Notes under the pieces: model-generated
Seen by the model: the letters and a program-made list of their open reading frames with translations, nothing else
Told to the model about the DNA's origin: nothing
The model's database searches: none
From: Nocardioides cynanchi
GTDB taxonomy: Bacteria > Actinomycetota > Actinomycetes > Propionibacteriales > Nocardioidaceae
Length of the DNA: 64,000 nt
Assembly: GCF_008761635.1 (NCBI RefSeq)
Contig: NZ_CP044344.1
Span: 310,001-374,000 of the forward strand
Direction of reading: 5' to 3'
Made by a program: the position numbers and the translations under genes
In this document: piece after piece, positions 7,229 through 15,971 of the stretch
Position numbering within the stretch: the stretch's first letter is position 1
How the letters are laid out: each line of letters begins with the position of its first letter

Positions 7229-9081
7229 TCCGCATCCAGAAGCGCGACGACCGGGGCGCCGTCGCTGTCATGGTGGGCCTGTGCACCGTGCTGCTCCTGA
7301 CGATGGCGGCCCTCGGGACCGACCTGGGCCAGGCCTGGGCGGCCAAGCGCCAGGTCCAGAGCAATGCCGACCTCGCGACGCTGGCCGGTGCCGGCATCTC
7401 CGGTAACGACCTCCCCGCGCCCAGTGCCGGCAAGGTGTGCGGCTACGGCACCGGTGCCCTGGCCACCGACCCGGCCGCGATCGACGTGGCCCGGTACGTC
7501 GCCTCCAAGGCCTACTCGCCCAACCTCGCGCCGACGGCCGTGCCGGCGGCCACCGTCACCGCGACCGCGACCACGCTGACCGACTGCAACGTGGGCAACG
7601 GCGAGATCTTCTACGGTCAGGCGTCGTACACCAAGGCCACGAACACCTGGACGCTGGCCTACAACAAGAACCAGCTGTCGCTGGTGAGCCCTCCGACGAA
7701 GGTGAGCTTCGGGTTCGCCGGACTCCTGGGCGTGAACAGCGTCGACGTGATCGGCCAGTCGACGGTCGAGATCCGCTCGCCGAAGTTCTCCGCGCTGCCG
7801 TTCTACGCCTTCAACGGCTGCGACTACGGCCCGCAGACGCTCCAGCAGCCGAACAACGGGCACTCGGCCGCCGCGGTGATGCTCTACAAGCCGAGCGACA
7901 ACGCGAACGCCACGCTCACCTCGATCACCCCGACGTCGTACCCGGTCGACACCACCGGCACGGTCACCGAGAAGCTGGTGATCTCCGGCTCGGGTTTCAC
8001 GAATGTCACCCAAGTCGGGTTCTTCGAGTCCGGCAACGGCGTGGACGGCCCGCCACCCGTCACTATCGACAACAGCGTGAGCGTCAAGTTCACCATCAGC
8101 CCGGATGGCAAGACGATCACCATCCCCGACCTGCCCGACCAGACCCGTGGTGTGTCCGGGGTGCAGGAGTTCTGGTACATCCGGGTGATGATCGGCGGCA
8201 AGTGGTCGACCTACTCCGTCGATAACAACGGGAACGTGGTCAACGCCCCGATGCTGACCATCGGCGACCCGCCGCTGCTGTGCGGCCAAGGCTCGTCGTC
8301 TGGGAACTTCGGCACGCTGCTGCTGTCGAACCATGTCGGTGGCGGAGCGGATAAAGAGGGCGCTGCCAACGTCGCCATTGGGCTCGACAGCTCTTTGGCC
8401 GTCTACCCGGGACCTGCGGGTGACGGAACATGTACCAACGCGCCACCATCGGTGATCTGGACGGCGTCGGGTACCAACTGCGTGTCGACCGACACGGGTA
8501 TGTCGGCCAACGTGGCCAGTGGCGGCTTCCTCGGCCTCGGCTCGTCGGCCGTCGGCGGAAATCAGTACCTCATGTATCCCAACGGCAAGACGAAATGCGC
8601 CAACTACGACGCGGGCTCCGGGACGTACAGCACCGAGGCGACCACCTCGATCAAGGGGAAGCTCGTCAACAACGACACGTTGTCCTGCTTCTTCATCAGC
8701 CCTACGACCCACATCAGCGACGTCGACCAGGACCCCGCGACGGGCGGTTACACCGGCTCGGTGCCGCTGATCTCGCCGTCCATCTACGACTCGCCGCGGT
8801 TCGGCTACGTGCCGGTGCTGCGGACACAGCCGACGAATGGCAAGAGCACGATGTACCAGATCGTCGACTTCCGAGCCGCGTTCATCACCGACCAGCCACC
8901 GTCGGCGGTCAAGGGTGACCCTGCGCAGACTGCCACCAACGGCTTCATCATGGACAACAACGGCGTGAACTCGGTTCAGGTCATCTTCCTGAACCCGAAC
9001 GCGCTTCCGTCCCCGCCGGTGAAGAACGGCACTATCAACTACACCGGCTCGGGGCCGAAGATCCCGATCATGGTCAACTGA
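7219..9081 (+). CDS. TadG-like secreted protein with Flp-pilus N-terminal domain and an IPT/TIG-like segment
   Basis: A 620-residue protein. The N-terminus (DDRGAVAVMVGLCTVLLLTM) is the TadE/G-like membrane anchor, followed by KRQVQSNADLATLAGA, typical of TadG proteins. Residues about 233-348 begin TSITPTSYP and contain LVISGSGFTNVTQVGF, a pattern seen in IPT/TIG immunoglobulin-like folds. The remainder is rich in Gly, Ser, Thr and Asn with scattered cysteines, as expected outside the membrane. ATG has AAGGAG directly upstream and overlaps the TadE-like gene, so the two are an operon. A terminator hairpin follows. Function is unproven. Confidence 0.8.
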   Translation: MFVIRIQKRDDRGAVAVMVGLCTVLLLTMAALGTDLGQAWAAKRQVQSNADLATLAGAGISGNDLPAPSAGKVCGYGTGALATDPAAIDVARYVASKAYSPNLAPTAVPAATVTATATTLTDCNVGNGEIFYGQASYTKATNTWTLAYNKNQLSLVSPPTKVSFGFAGLLGVNSVDVIGQSTVEIRSPKFSALPFYAFNGCDYGPQTLQQPNNGHSAAAVMLYKPSDNANATLTSITPTSYPVDTTGTVTEKLVISGSGFTNVTQVGFFESGNGVDGPPPVTIDNSVSVKFTISPDGKTITIPDLPDQTRGVSGVQEFWYIRVMIGGKWSTYSVDNNGNVVNAPMLTIGDPPLLCGQGSSSGNFGTLLLSNHVGGGADKEGAANVAIGLDSSLAVYPGPAGDGTCTNAPPSVIWTASGTNCVSTDTGMSANVASGGFLGLGSSAVGGNQYLMYPNGKTKCANYDAGSGTYSTEATTSIKGKLVNNDTLSCFFISPTTHISDVDQDPATGGYTGSVPLISPSIYDSPRFGYVPVLRTQPTNGKSTMYQIVDFRAAFITDQPPSAVKGDPAQTATNGFIMDNNGVNSVQVIFLNPNALPSPPVKNGTINYTGSGPKIPIMVN

Positions 9082-9114
9082 CCCGGCCCGCCGGCCGTCC
9101 ACAGCATCACCCGC

Positions 9115-9142
9115 AGCCCGCTCCCTCCACAGGGGGCGGGCT
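9115..9142 (+). terminator. Hairpin after the TadG-like gene
   Basis: Arms AGCCCGCTCCC and GGGGGCGGGCT pair over 11 bp with one T-G wobble around TCCACA, followed by TTCGG. It lies 34 nt past the stop and fits an intrinsic terminator. Confidence 0.65.
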
Positions 9143-9183
9143 TCGGCATCCGGCCCGTCGGTCCGCCCCCGCATCGTGGAGGC

Positions 9184-9582
9184 ATGACCTCAGGCACCCG
9201 GGAGCAACCCCCTCCCCACTCACCGCCGTCGCACCGCGCCGCCCTCGGGGCGTACGGCGAGCGCCTCGCAGCGTCGTACCTCGTCCAGCAGGGGCTGGTG
9301 GTGCTCGACCGCAACTGGCGCTGCGACGCGGGCGAGATCGACCTGGTCCTCCGCGACGGCGAGGTGCTCGTCGTGTGCGAGGTGAAGACCCGGTCGTCGG
9401 TCTCGTGCGGCACTCCGCAGGAGGCGGTGACCCCGGCCAAGCTGGCCCGGCTGCGCAGGCTGGCTGTGCTCTGGATGACCGCCCACGAGGTGCACCCGCG
9501 CGAGGTCCGGATCGACCTGGTCGCGGTGCTCCGGCCGCGCCGCGGCGCGTCCACGGTCGACCACGTGCGGGGGCTGGGCTGA
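9184..9582 (+). CDS. YraN/UPF0102 endonuclease-like protein
   Basis: A 132-residue protein of the UPF0102 family, which has a PD-(D/E)xK nuclease-like fold. The family pattern is visible: LGAYGERLAASYLVQQG, then CDAGEIDLVLRDG and VVCEVKTRSS, which supply the acidic and lysine positions of the motif. The cellular role is not settled. In actinobacteria it normally precedes the ComM/YifB gene, as here, where the stop overlaps the next start by one base (TGATG). Confidence 0.88.
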   Translation: MTSGTREQPPPHSPPSHRAALGAYGERLAASYLVQQGLVVLDRNWRCDAGEIDLVLRDGEVLVVCEVKTRSSVSCGTPQEAVTPAKLARLRRLAVLWMTAHEVHPREVRIDLVAVLRPRRGASTVDHVRGLG

Positions 9583-11171
9583 TGGCGTTCGCGACGGCTC
9601 ACACGGTTTCCCTGCACGGCGCCCTGGGCCACCTGATCGACGTCCAGGCCGACGTCTCGGCAGGCGTGGTCGGCACCACGCTCGTGGGCCGGCCCGACGC
9701 CTCGCTCCACGAGGCCCGCGACCGCTGCCGGATGGCCGTGGCCAACTCCGGCGCCCAGTGGCCCTCGACCCGGAGGGTGACGATCCTGCTGTCCCCGGCC
9801 GACCTGATCAAGCGCGGCACCCACTTCGACCTCGCGATCGCGGTCGCCGTGCTGGCCGCGTGCGGCGACATCCCGCAGTCGGCGCTGACCGACACCCTGG
9901 TGATCGGCGAGCTGACCCTGACCGGTGGGCTGAGGTCGGTGCCGGGCGTCCTGCCGATGGTGATGGCCGCGTCCGGTCGCGGCTTCCGCCGGGTGATCGT
10001 GCCCGAGCCGCAGGCGCAGGAGGCAGCGATGGTCCCGGGCATGGCTGTCTTCGGGATGCGGTCGCTGGCCCAGGTCGTCGCCGAGCTGAACGGCGAGCTG
10101 GTCCCCGAGGCCCCACCCGTGGCACCGATGTCGGGCAGCCACCTGATCGCATGGCGGGGGGCCGATCGGATCGACGAGCACGACCTCGCCGACCTCGACG
10201 GCGTGCCTGACGTGAAGTTCGCGCTCGAGGTCGCCGCCGCCGGCGGTCACCATCTCCTGCTGTCCGGGCCCAAGGGCGCCGGCAAGACCTCGGTCGCCGA
10301 GCGCCTGCCCGGGCTGCTGCCCGACCTCTCACCCGAGGAGGCCCTCGAGCTGACCGCGATCCACTCGCTTGCCGGCGCCCTCGAGCCGGGCGACGGGCTG
10401 ATCCGCCGGCCGCCGTTCTTCGCGCCCCATCACGACGCCAGCAAGGCCAGCCTCCTGGGCGGTGGCAGCGGACGGGTCCGTCCCGGCGAGATCAGCCGGG
10501 CCCACTGCGGGGTGCTCTTCCTCGACGAGTTCCCGCTGTTCCGCTCCGACGTGATCGACGCCCTCCGCCAGCCGCTCGAGAGCGGTGAGGTGACCATCGC
10601 GCGCGGCGAGGAGTCGGCCACCTACCCCGCGCGCGGCATGGTGGTGATGGCCTGCAACCCCTGCCCGTGCGGCGGATACTCCGCGGGCGTCGGCGGCAAC
10701 CAGTGCCAGTGTCCCGAGCAGAGCCGGCGTCACTACCAGCGCCGGATCACCGGCCCGATCCAGGACCGCATCGACATCGTCCGCCACGTCCTGCCGGCGA
10801 TGTCGGGAGGCGGCGGCGACCCCACCGAGCGGCGCGAGACCTCCGTCGAGGTGCGGGCCCGGGTGGCGGCCGCCCGCGAGCGGCAGCGTGAGCGGTTCAC
10901 CGGCCGCAGCTGGCGGCTCAACTCCCAGATCCCCAGCGCCGCCCTGGTCACCGACTGGCCGCTGCCCGGGTCGGCCCGGCAGCTGCTCGACACCCAGCTG
11001 TACGCCGGGCACCTCAGCCGCCGCGGAGCCGTGCGCGCCCACCGGCTGGCCTGGACCGTCGCCGACGTCCGTGGCTCCGAGCGCCCCGACGACCAGGACG
11101 TCCAGACCGCGCTGCGGCTGCGCACCGGGCAGCCGCTGCTGGTGGAGGCGATGCAGCGGAGGGCCTCGTGA
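9582..11171 (+). CDS. YifB/ComM family Mg-chelatase-like AAA+ ATPase
   Basis: A 529-residue protein. Residues 1-200 form the Lon-protease-like N-terminal domain seen in this family (VGRPDASLHEARDRCRMAVANSG). The AAA+ module has Walker A GPKGAGKT (229-236) and Walker B-like VLFLDEF. A cysteine-rich segment (CNPCPCGGY and CQCPEQSRRHYQRR) and a C-terminal Mg-chelatase domain follow. ComM proteins are hexameric helicases that help branch migration during natural transformation, in keeping with dprA downstream; in actinobacteria this role is inferred. ATG overlaps yraN by 1 nt and the stop overlaps dprA by 4 nt. Confidence 0.92.
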   Translation: MAFATAHTVSLHGALGHLIDVQADVSAGVVGTTLVGRPDASLHEARDRCRMAVANSGAQWPSTRRVTILLSPADLIKRGTHFDLAIAVAVLAACGDIPQSALTDTLVIGELTLTGGLRSVPGVLPMVMAASGRGFRRVIVPEPQAQEAAMVPGMAVFGMRSLAQVVAELNGELVPEAPPVAPMSGSHLIAWRGADRIDEHDLADLDGVPDVKFALEVAAAGGHHLLLSGPKGAGKTSVAERLPGLLPDLSPEEALELTAIHSLAGALEPGDGLIRRPPFFAPHHDASKASLLGGGSGRVRPGEISRAHCGVLFLDEFPLFRSDVIDALRQPLESGEVTIARGEESATYPARGMVVMACNPCPCGGYSAGVGGNQCQCPEQSRRHYQRRITGPIQDRIDIVRHVLPAMSGGGGDPTERRETSVEVRARVAAARERQRERFTGRSWRLNSQIPSAALVTDWPLPGSARQLLDTQLYAGHLSRRGAVRAHRLAWTVADVRGSERPDDQDVQTALRLRTGQPLLVEAMQRRAS

Positions 11172-12298
11172 GCGACGACGAACGCCTAGCCCGGGTCGCC
11201 CTCGGCAAGCTCACCGAGCCCGGCGACGCACGGGTGGCCCAGCTGGTGGCCCAGCTCGGGGCGGTCCGGCTCCACGACCTCCTGCGCGGCGAGCACGAGG
11301 CCGACGGCCTGCCCACCGAGGTGGCGACCCGGCTGGCCGGGCTCGACCCCGCCCGTGACCTCCACCGGGCGGCGACCCTCGGCATCCGCTACGTGATCCC
11401 CGGTGACGCCGAGTGGCCGGCCCAGCTCGACGACCTGATGCGCGCCGAGGTGCTCGACGAGCGCGGCGGGCCGCCGCTCGGCCTGTGGGTCAAGGGTCCG
11501 CGGGGGCTCGACGAGCTCGGCCGCTCCGTCGCGGTGGTCGGTGCCCGCTCCGCCACCACCTACGGCGCCGAGGTCGCCTCGGCGATCGCCGGCGGTCTCG
11601 CCCGCGCCGCCCACCCGGTCGTCTCGGGCGCTGCCTACGGCATCGACGTCGCCGCCCACCGAGGCACGCTCGCCGCCGGCGGGGCCACCGTCGCCGTGCT
11701 CGCCTGCGGCGTCGACCGCGCTTATCCGGTCGCCCACAAGGAGCTGCTCGACCACCTCGGCCGCACCGCGACCGTCATCGCCGAGGTGCCGCTCGGCTGC
11801 GCCCCGACCCGGGGGCGGTTCCTGAGCCGCAATCGGTTGATCGCCGCCCTGTCGGTCGGGACGGTCGTGGTCGAGGCCGCCTCCCGCAGCGGCGCCCTCA
11901 ACACCGCGAACTGGGCCACCCGCCTCAACCGTCACCTGATGTGCGTGCCCGGCCCGGTCACCAGCGCCCAGTCGCAGGGGGCCCACCACCTGATCCGCAT
12001 CGGCGCCGCCACGCTGGTCACTCACGGCGACGAGGTGCTCGAGCTGGTCGGCGAGGCCGGCACCCACCTGGCCTCAGCGCCGCGAGCGCCCACCCGGGCC
12101 CGCGACAAGCTGTCGTCGCGCCTGCAACGGATCCTCGACGCCGTCCCCCTCGCCCAAGCCGCCCCGGTCGACTCGATCGCCTCGGCCGCCGGGCTCGGGC
12201 TGATCGAGGTGCAGTCCGCCCTGCGCCGCCTGCACCGGCTCGAGCTGGTCGAGTGCGCACCGGGCGGCTGGCGGCTCACCCCGGCCGCGCAGGGCTGA
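11168..12298 (+). CDS. dprA: DNA-processing protein DprA
   Basis: A 376-residue protein of the DprA/Smf family, which binds single-stranded DNA and loads RecA during DNA uptake. The Rossmann-like core holds VAVVGARSATTYG, VVSGAAYGIDVAAHRGTL and the signature FLSRNRLIAALSVGTVVVEA, followed by SGALNTANWATRLNR. An N-terminal helical part and a C-terminal winged-helix-like region (from about residue 310) flank it. GTG overlaps the ComM stop by 4 nt. Together with YraN and ComM it forms the standard DNA-processing operon. Confidence 0.94.
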   Translation: MSDDERLARVALGKLTEPGDARVAQLVAQLGAVRLHDLLRGEHEADGLPTEVATRLAGLDPARDLHRAATLGIRYVIPGDAEWPAQLDDLMRAEVLDERGGPPLGLWVKGPRGLDELGRSVAVVGARSATTYGAEVASAIAGGLARAAHPVVSGAAYGIDVAAHRGTLAAGGATVAVLACGVDRAYPVAHKELLDHLGRTATVIAEVPLGCAPTRGRFLSRNRLIAALSVGTVVVEAASRSGALNTANWATRLNRHLMCVPGPVTSAQSQGAHHLIRIGAATLVTHGDEVLELVGEAGTHLASAPRAPTRARDKLSSRLQRILDAVPLAQAAPVDSIASAAGLGLIEVQSALRRLHRLELVECAPGGWRLTPAAQG

Positions 12299-12431
12299 GC
12301 ACCGACGGCGACTGGGCGTCATCGCGACCGCGACCGCGGGTGGCACCTACTGCCCTGGACCAGGACCTGACTCGGCGCGACCCGGCAGGTCGCGACGGGC
12401 GCTGCTCCCTCGACGGTCTTGGCCCGGGTGA

Positions 12432-12437
12432 CAGGAT
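12432..12437 (+). promoter_or_regulatory. Probable -10 box (CAGGAT) before the PLD-fold gene
   Basis: CAGGAT keeps the A2 and T6 positions of the -10 consensus and ends 6 nt before ATG 12444, with no Shine-Dalgarno, so a leaderless transcript is likely. Confidence 0.4.
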
Positions 12438-12443
12438 GCGCCC

Positions 12444-13613
12444 ATGTCCAGCCGGCTCCTGCGCCTGATCGCCGCGGCGCTGGCCGCGATCAGCCTGGCC
12501 GCCGACCGGATCACTCCCCAGCACACCACCGACCACCTGCCGGCCGGGGACGGGTTCATCCCCGGGCACTACCGCGCCCTGGCAGGCCCGATCTTCTCCC
12601 CGCCTGCACCCGAGGCCACCACCAACCCGTCGGTGTACGCCCTCCTCGACAACATCCGGCACACCTCACGCGGCGCGACGATCCGGATCGTCGCGTACTC
12701 CTTCGCGATCGTGCCGGTCGCCGACGCCCTGATCTCCGCCGACCAGCGCGGCGTCCACGTCCAGGTGGTCGTCGACGGCCGGCACTCGCACGCCTTTCCG
12801 GCCACCCAGGCCGTCGAGGCGGCCCTGGGCGGCGACCACACACAGAGCTCGTTCATGGTGCTCACCGACCACTCCGCCCGCGGGGTGGTCAGCCACAGCC
12901 ACCAGAAGTCGTGGTCCTTCTCCCGCACCGGCAGCTCGCGACACGTGGTGATGGTCGGCTCGACCAACCTCAGCATCCTCGGCACCACCGGGCAGTACAG
13001 CGACATGTACTCCTTCGTCGGCCGCCCCGACGTCTGGCACGCGTTCTCGGCGATCTTCCGCGCCCAGGCCCGCGACCAGCCGGTGCCGAACCCTGCGGTC
13101 ACCGACCACCTCCGCGGTGACACGGCGTACTTCTTCCCCGGCTTCTCGATGACCGACGACCCGATCGCCGACATCATCGCCGGGTTGCCGGCGCAGCCAT
13201 CGACCCACATCCGGATCGTGATGTTCGCCTGGCACCCGCCACGCGGGCAGCGCCTCGTGGACCTCCTGCTCGAGAAGCTCCAGGGGGGAGCGTCGGTGGA
13301 GATCGTCCGCGGCCCCTACGTCCAGCAGCCGCTCGACGCCCTGGTCGCGGCCGGTGCGCAGGTGCACCGCGGCGTCTTCGACAACGGTGACATGGTCCAC
13401 GACAAGCTGATGATCGCCGATGCCGTGGAGCACGGGCAGCGCGAACGCTTCGTGACCACCGGCTCGGACAACTGGGGCAACATCTCGTTCCTGCGCGACG
13501 ACGTCGACGTCCGGATCGCGCTCGACGCTCACGAGTACGCCGGGTACCTGGCCTTCTTCGACCAGCTGCTCCAGCGCGGCGCGTCGGAGAAGGCGGCGCC
13601 CTCCGGACACTAG
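12444..13613 (+). CDS. Secreted phospholipase D-fold protein
   Basis: A 389-residue protein with two PLD-type catalytic repeats. The first is H153-x-K155 in SHSHQKSW, followed by the VMVGSTNLS block; the second is H319-x-K321 in [10 protein letters not shown], followed by TTGSDNWG. Both repeats are needed for activity in this superfamily, which includes phospholipases, nucleases and transphosphatidylases. An N-terminal hydrophobic stretch (about residues 3-20) suggests export or anchoring. The substrate is not known. It lies between dprA and xerC, which are more often adjacent in relatives, and has its own likely promoter. Confidence 0.85.
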   Translation: MSSRLLRLIAAALAAISLAADRITPQHTTDHLPAGDGFIPGHYRALAGPIFSPPAPEATTNPSVYALLDNIRHTSRGATIRIVAYSFAIVPVADALISADQRGVHVQVVVDGRHSHAFPATQAVEAALGGDHTQSSFMVLTDHSARGVVSHSHQKSWSFSRTGSSRHVVMVGSTNLSILGTTGQYSDMYSFVGRPDVWHAFSAIFRAQARDQPVPNPAVTDHLRGDTAYFFPGFSMTDDPIADIIAGLPAQPSTHIRIVMFAWHPPRGQRLVDLLLEKLQGGASVEIVRGPYVQQPLDALVAAGAQVHRGVFDNGDMVHDKLMIADAVEHGQRERFVTTGSDNWGNISFLRDDVDVRIALDAHEYAGYLAFFDQLLQRGASEKAAPSGH

Positions 13614-13623
13614 ATTGGCGGGC

Positions 13624-14586
13624 GTGCCGCAGTCCGAGGCCCCGGCGACCGAGCCAGCCGGCGACGAGCGCCACCTCGCCGAGGCGATGGTCGGCGTGCT
13701 GGCCGACTACGAGCGACACCTGGTCTCCGAGCGCGACCTGACCCCGCACACGGTCCGCGCCTACCTCTCCGACGTCAGCGGACTGCTCGACCACGCAGGG
13801 CGCCTCGGCATCGACGACGTCGCCTCCCTCGACCTGCGCACCCTGCGCAGCTGGCTGGCCCGGCAGCAGGTGACCGGACACTCGCGCACCACCCTGGCCC
13901 GCCGGGCCACCGCGGTGCGGGTGTTCACCGGGTGGCTGGCCCGCACCGGACGCATCCCGGCCGACATCGGTGCCACCCTGCGCTCGCCCAAGCCGCACCA
14001 GGCCCTGCCGTCGGTGCTGCGTCAGGACGAGGCTCGCGACCTGATCGACGCCGCCACCCGGCTCGCCGACGACGGCAGCCCGACCGGGCTGCGCGACGTC
14101 GCCATGCTCGAGCTGCTCTACGCCACCGGCGTCCGGGTCGGCGAGCTGGTCGGCCTCGACGTCGACGATGTGGACCGCTCGCGCAACGTGCTCCGGGTGT
14201 TCGGCAAGGGCCGCAAGGAGCGGACCGTGCCCTTCGGGAACCCCGCTGCGGCTGCCGTCGACACCTGGCTACGACTCGGCCGCCCCCGGCTCGTGGTGCC
14301 CGGAGCCGGCGCCTCCCTGTTCGTCGGCAGCCGAGGCCGGCGGATCGACCAGCGCGCGGTCCGCACGCTGGTGCACCGGCGGATCGCCGATGTCGAGGGT
14401 GCTCCCGACATCGGGCCGCACGGACTACGCCACACCGCAGCGACGCACCTGCTGGAGGGCGGCGCGGACCTGCGCTCGGTCCAGGAGCTGCTCGGTCACG
14501 CGTCGCTGGCGACCACCCAGCTCTACACCCACGTCAGCACCGACCGGCTCCGCCAGGCCTACCGGCAGGCCCACCCCCGGGCCTGA
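13624..14586 (+). CDS. xerC: Tyrosine recombinase XerC
   Basis: A 320-residue site-specific recombinase that resolves chromosome dimers. It has an N-terminal SAM-like core-binding domain ([20 protein letters not shown]) and a C-terminal catalytic domain with Arg171 (TGVRVGEL), His266 and Arg269 ([15 protein letters not shown]), His292 ([16 protein letters not shown]) and the nucleophile Tyr301. GTG 13624 is chosen; a TTG three codons upstream is possible. The location before rpsB is typical of housekeeping XerC and argues against a phage integrase. Confidence 0.92.
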   Translation: MPQSEAPATEPAGDERHLAEAMVGVLADYERHLVSERDLTPHTVRAYLSDVSGLLDHAGRLGIDDVASLDLRTLRSWLARQQVTGHSRTTLARRATAVRVFTGWLARTGRIPADIGATLRSPKPHQALPSVLRQDEARDLIDAATRLADDGSPTGLRDVAMLELLYATGVRVGELVGLDVDDVDRSRNVLRVFGKGRKERTVPFGNPAAAAVDTWLRLGRPRLVVPGAGASLFVGSRGRRIDQRAVRTLVHRRIADVEGAPDIGPHGLRHTAATHLLEGGADLRSVQELLGHASLATTQLYTHVSTDRLRQAYRQAHPRA

Positions 14587-14591
14587 CCGGG

Positions 14592-15320
14592 TCAGGTCAG
14601 CACCGGCCTCGCCCACGAGCGTGGCACGGCCACGGTCCGGACCCGGGCAGGCGCCCGGGCCCAGGGCAACAGCGACACCCGCCCGTGTGGTCGAACCCCC
14701 AACGGGACCGCCAGACCGGCGACCACGCCGGCGTACGGCTGGGCGGGTGGCAACCACCGCGCCCCCGGCTGCTCCCCGGCCGGGATCCACAGCGGAAGCA
14801 GCCGGATCGGCCCCACGCCGACCAGCAGCAGGGGGTCGAGATAGGTGTCGCCGCGCAGCCAGCCCCAGTGCAGGCACGCCTGCGGGAAGCAGTGGGAGCC
14901 GGCCAGCTCGAGCGCGCCCAGCGGCTGGCCCCCCAGCACCACGTCCCCCACGTGGACGCTCGCGCTGACCGGCTCATAGGTGGTGCGGGTGTCGCCGTGG
15001 TCGACGACCACCACACCGCGGCCCGCCAGTGGTCCGGCGTAGGTGACCCGCCCGGGCAGGGCGGCATGGACCAGCTGCCCGGGCGAGCCGGCGAGGTCGA
15101 CGCCGCGGTGGCCGCTGCCGAACGGCAGGTCCGGCGGGTCGAACGCCCGGACCACCGAGGGTCGTGGTTGCAGCGGCCACACACCCATCGGAACCGGGGC
15201 CACGGGCGCACCGCGGGCACCGACCGGCCACGTCAGGGAGACGAGCGCGGCCAGCAGGACGACGACGACCTGCGGCACGCGACCGTGGCCCCGGATCGGA
15301 CGGAAGTGGGAGAGCTGCAT
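14592..15320 (-). CDS. Secreted M23-family (LytM-type) peptidase
   Basis: A 242-residue exported protein with an N-terminal hydrophobic signal segment (VPQVVVVLLAALVSLTW). The M23 fold shows the metal-ligand motif GHRGVDLAG (His-x3-Asp), then LPGRVTYAGPLAGRGVVVVDHG and a terminal CLHWGW, which carries the second zinc histidine. Family members cut peptide cross-links in peptidoglycan or act as activators if a residue is lost. The usual H-x-H is reduced to LHW, so catalysis should be tested. It converges on xerC, with the two stops only 5 nt apart; a small inverted repeat lies at the junction. M23 genes upstream of rpsB are common in actinobacteria. Confidence 0.87.
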   Translation of the reverse strand: MQLSHFRPIRGHGRVPQVVVVLLAALVSLTWPVGARGAPVAPVPMGVWPLQPRPSVVRAFDPPDLPFGSGHRGVDLAGSPGQLVHAALPGRVTYAGPLAGRGVVVVDHGDTRTTYEPVSASVHVGDVVLGGQPLGALELAGSHCFPQACLHWGWLRGDTYLDPLLLVGVGPIRLLPLWIPAGEQPGARWLPPAQPYAGVVAGLAVPLGVRPHGRVSLLPWARAPARVRTVAVPRSWARPVLT

Positions 15321-15423
15321 GCCGACACGGTGCCCGGGCGGGGCGTGGTCGGGGCGGGTCGAGCGGCCGGCTGGGGACGACGGCGTACCGGACCGGGGCT
15401 GTGGACGGTGGGCGGGCTCGGAG

Positions 15424-15703
15424 TGGTCTCGACTCCGCTCGACCACCGAGGTGGCGCTCGACCACCGAGGTGGCGCTCGACCACCGAGATGCCGCTCGAC
15501 CACCGAGGTGCCGCTCGACCACCGAGGTGGCGCTCGACCACCGAGATGACGCCCGACCACCGAGGCCGCCCTCGACCACCGAGATGACGCCCGACCACCG
15601 AGGCCGCCCTCGACCACCGAGGTGGCGCTCGACCACCGAGGTGATGGTGGACCACCGAGGTGCCGTTCGACCACCGGGGCCGCGCTCGACCACCGCACGC
15701 ACG
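15424..15703 (+). repeat. Core element followed by about 14 tandem 19-bp units
   Basis: A 26-nt element (15424-15449) leads into 14 units of 19 bp beginning at 15438. The invariant part of most units is CTCGACCACCGA, followed by 7 variable bases such as GGTGGCG, GATGACG or GGCCGCC. The period is not a multiple of 3, so the array is read in all frames and is not coding. Each unit contains CCACCGAGGTGG-like dyads. It lies between the M23 gene and the rpsB promoter. Confidence 0.85.
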
Positions 15704-15716
15704 TGACCTGCGCTGA

Positions 15717-15746
15717 TTGGCTGCGTGCGCGACGCTCGCGTACGCT
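15717..15746 (+). promoter_or_regulatory. Probable sigma-70 type promoter of rpsB
   Basis: TTGGCT (15717-15722) and TACGCT (15741-15746) are 18 nt apart and fit the main vegetative promoter pattern. It lies 14 nt after the tandem array. The expected start near 15753 gives a leader of about 220 nt before rpsB. Confidence 0.55.
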
Positions 15747-15752
15747 GAGTCC

Positions 15753-15971
15753 AGCAGTCCCTCCGGGGGCTGACTTCGCACGTCCGCAGACCGCGACGCC
15801 TGCCGCTCCGGCAGACGACCACCCGTGGGCGACGATCCTCGGTCCCGGCCACCAGGCCGGGTCGGATCGCGCGCAGACGTCAGGGCCAAGGGCAACCGCC
15901 GGCGGCAACGAACTGAAAAACCCGGGGTGACCGGCGCGAGCCGGACGCTCCCCACACAGGAGAACACCTTC
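15753..15971 (+). promoter_or_regulatory. Long 5' leader of rpsB with two hairpins
   Basis: The leader contains CTGCCG-CTC-CGGCAG (15800-15814) and CCCGGCC-ACCA-GGCCGGG (15844-15861). No reading frame is supported. A leader of this length before rpsB fits feedback control by ribosomal protein, but no known leader family was recognised. Confidence 0.4.

Noticed and set aside
13624..14586. Phage or integrative-element integrase
   Set aside because: The protein matches housekeeping XerC in length and lies in the conserved dprA-rpsB context. No phage genes or attachment repeats are nearby.
15438..15703. Possible CRISPR array
   Set aside because: The units are contiguous 19-bp repeats with no spacers of typical length, and there are no cas genes in the window.
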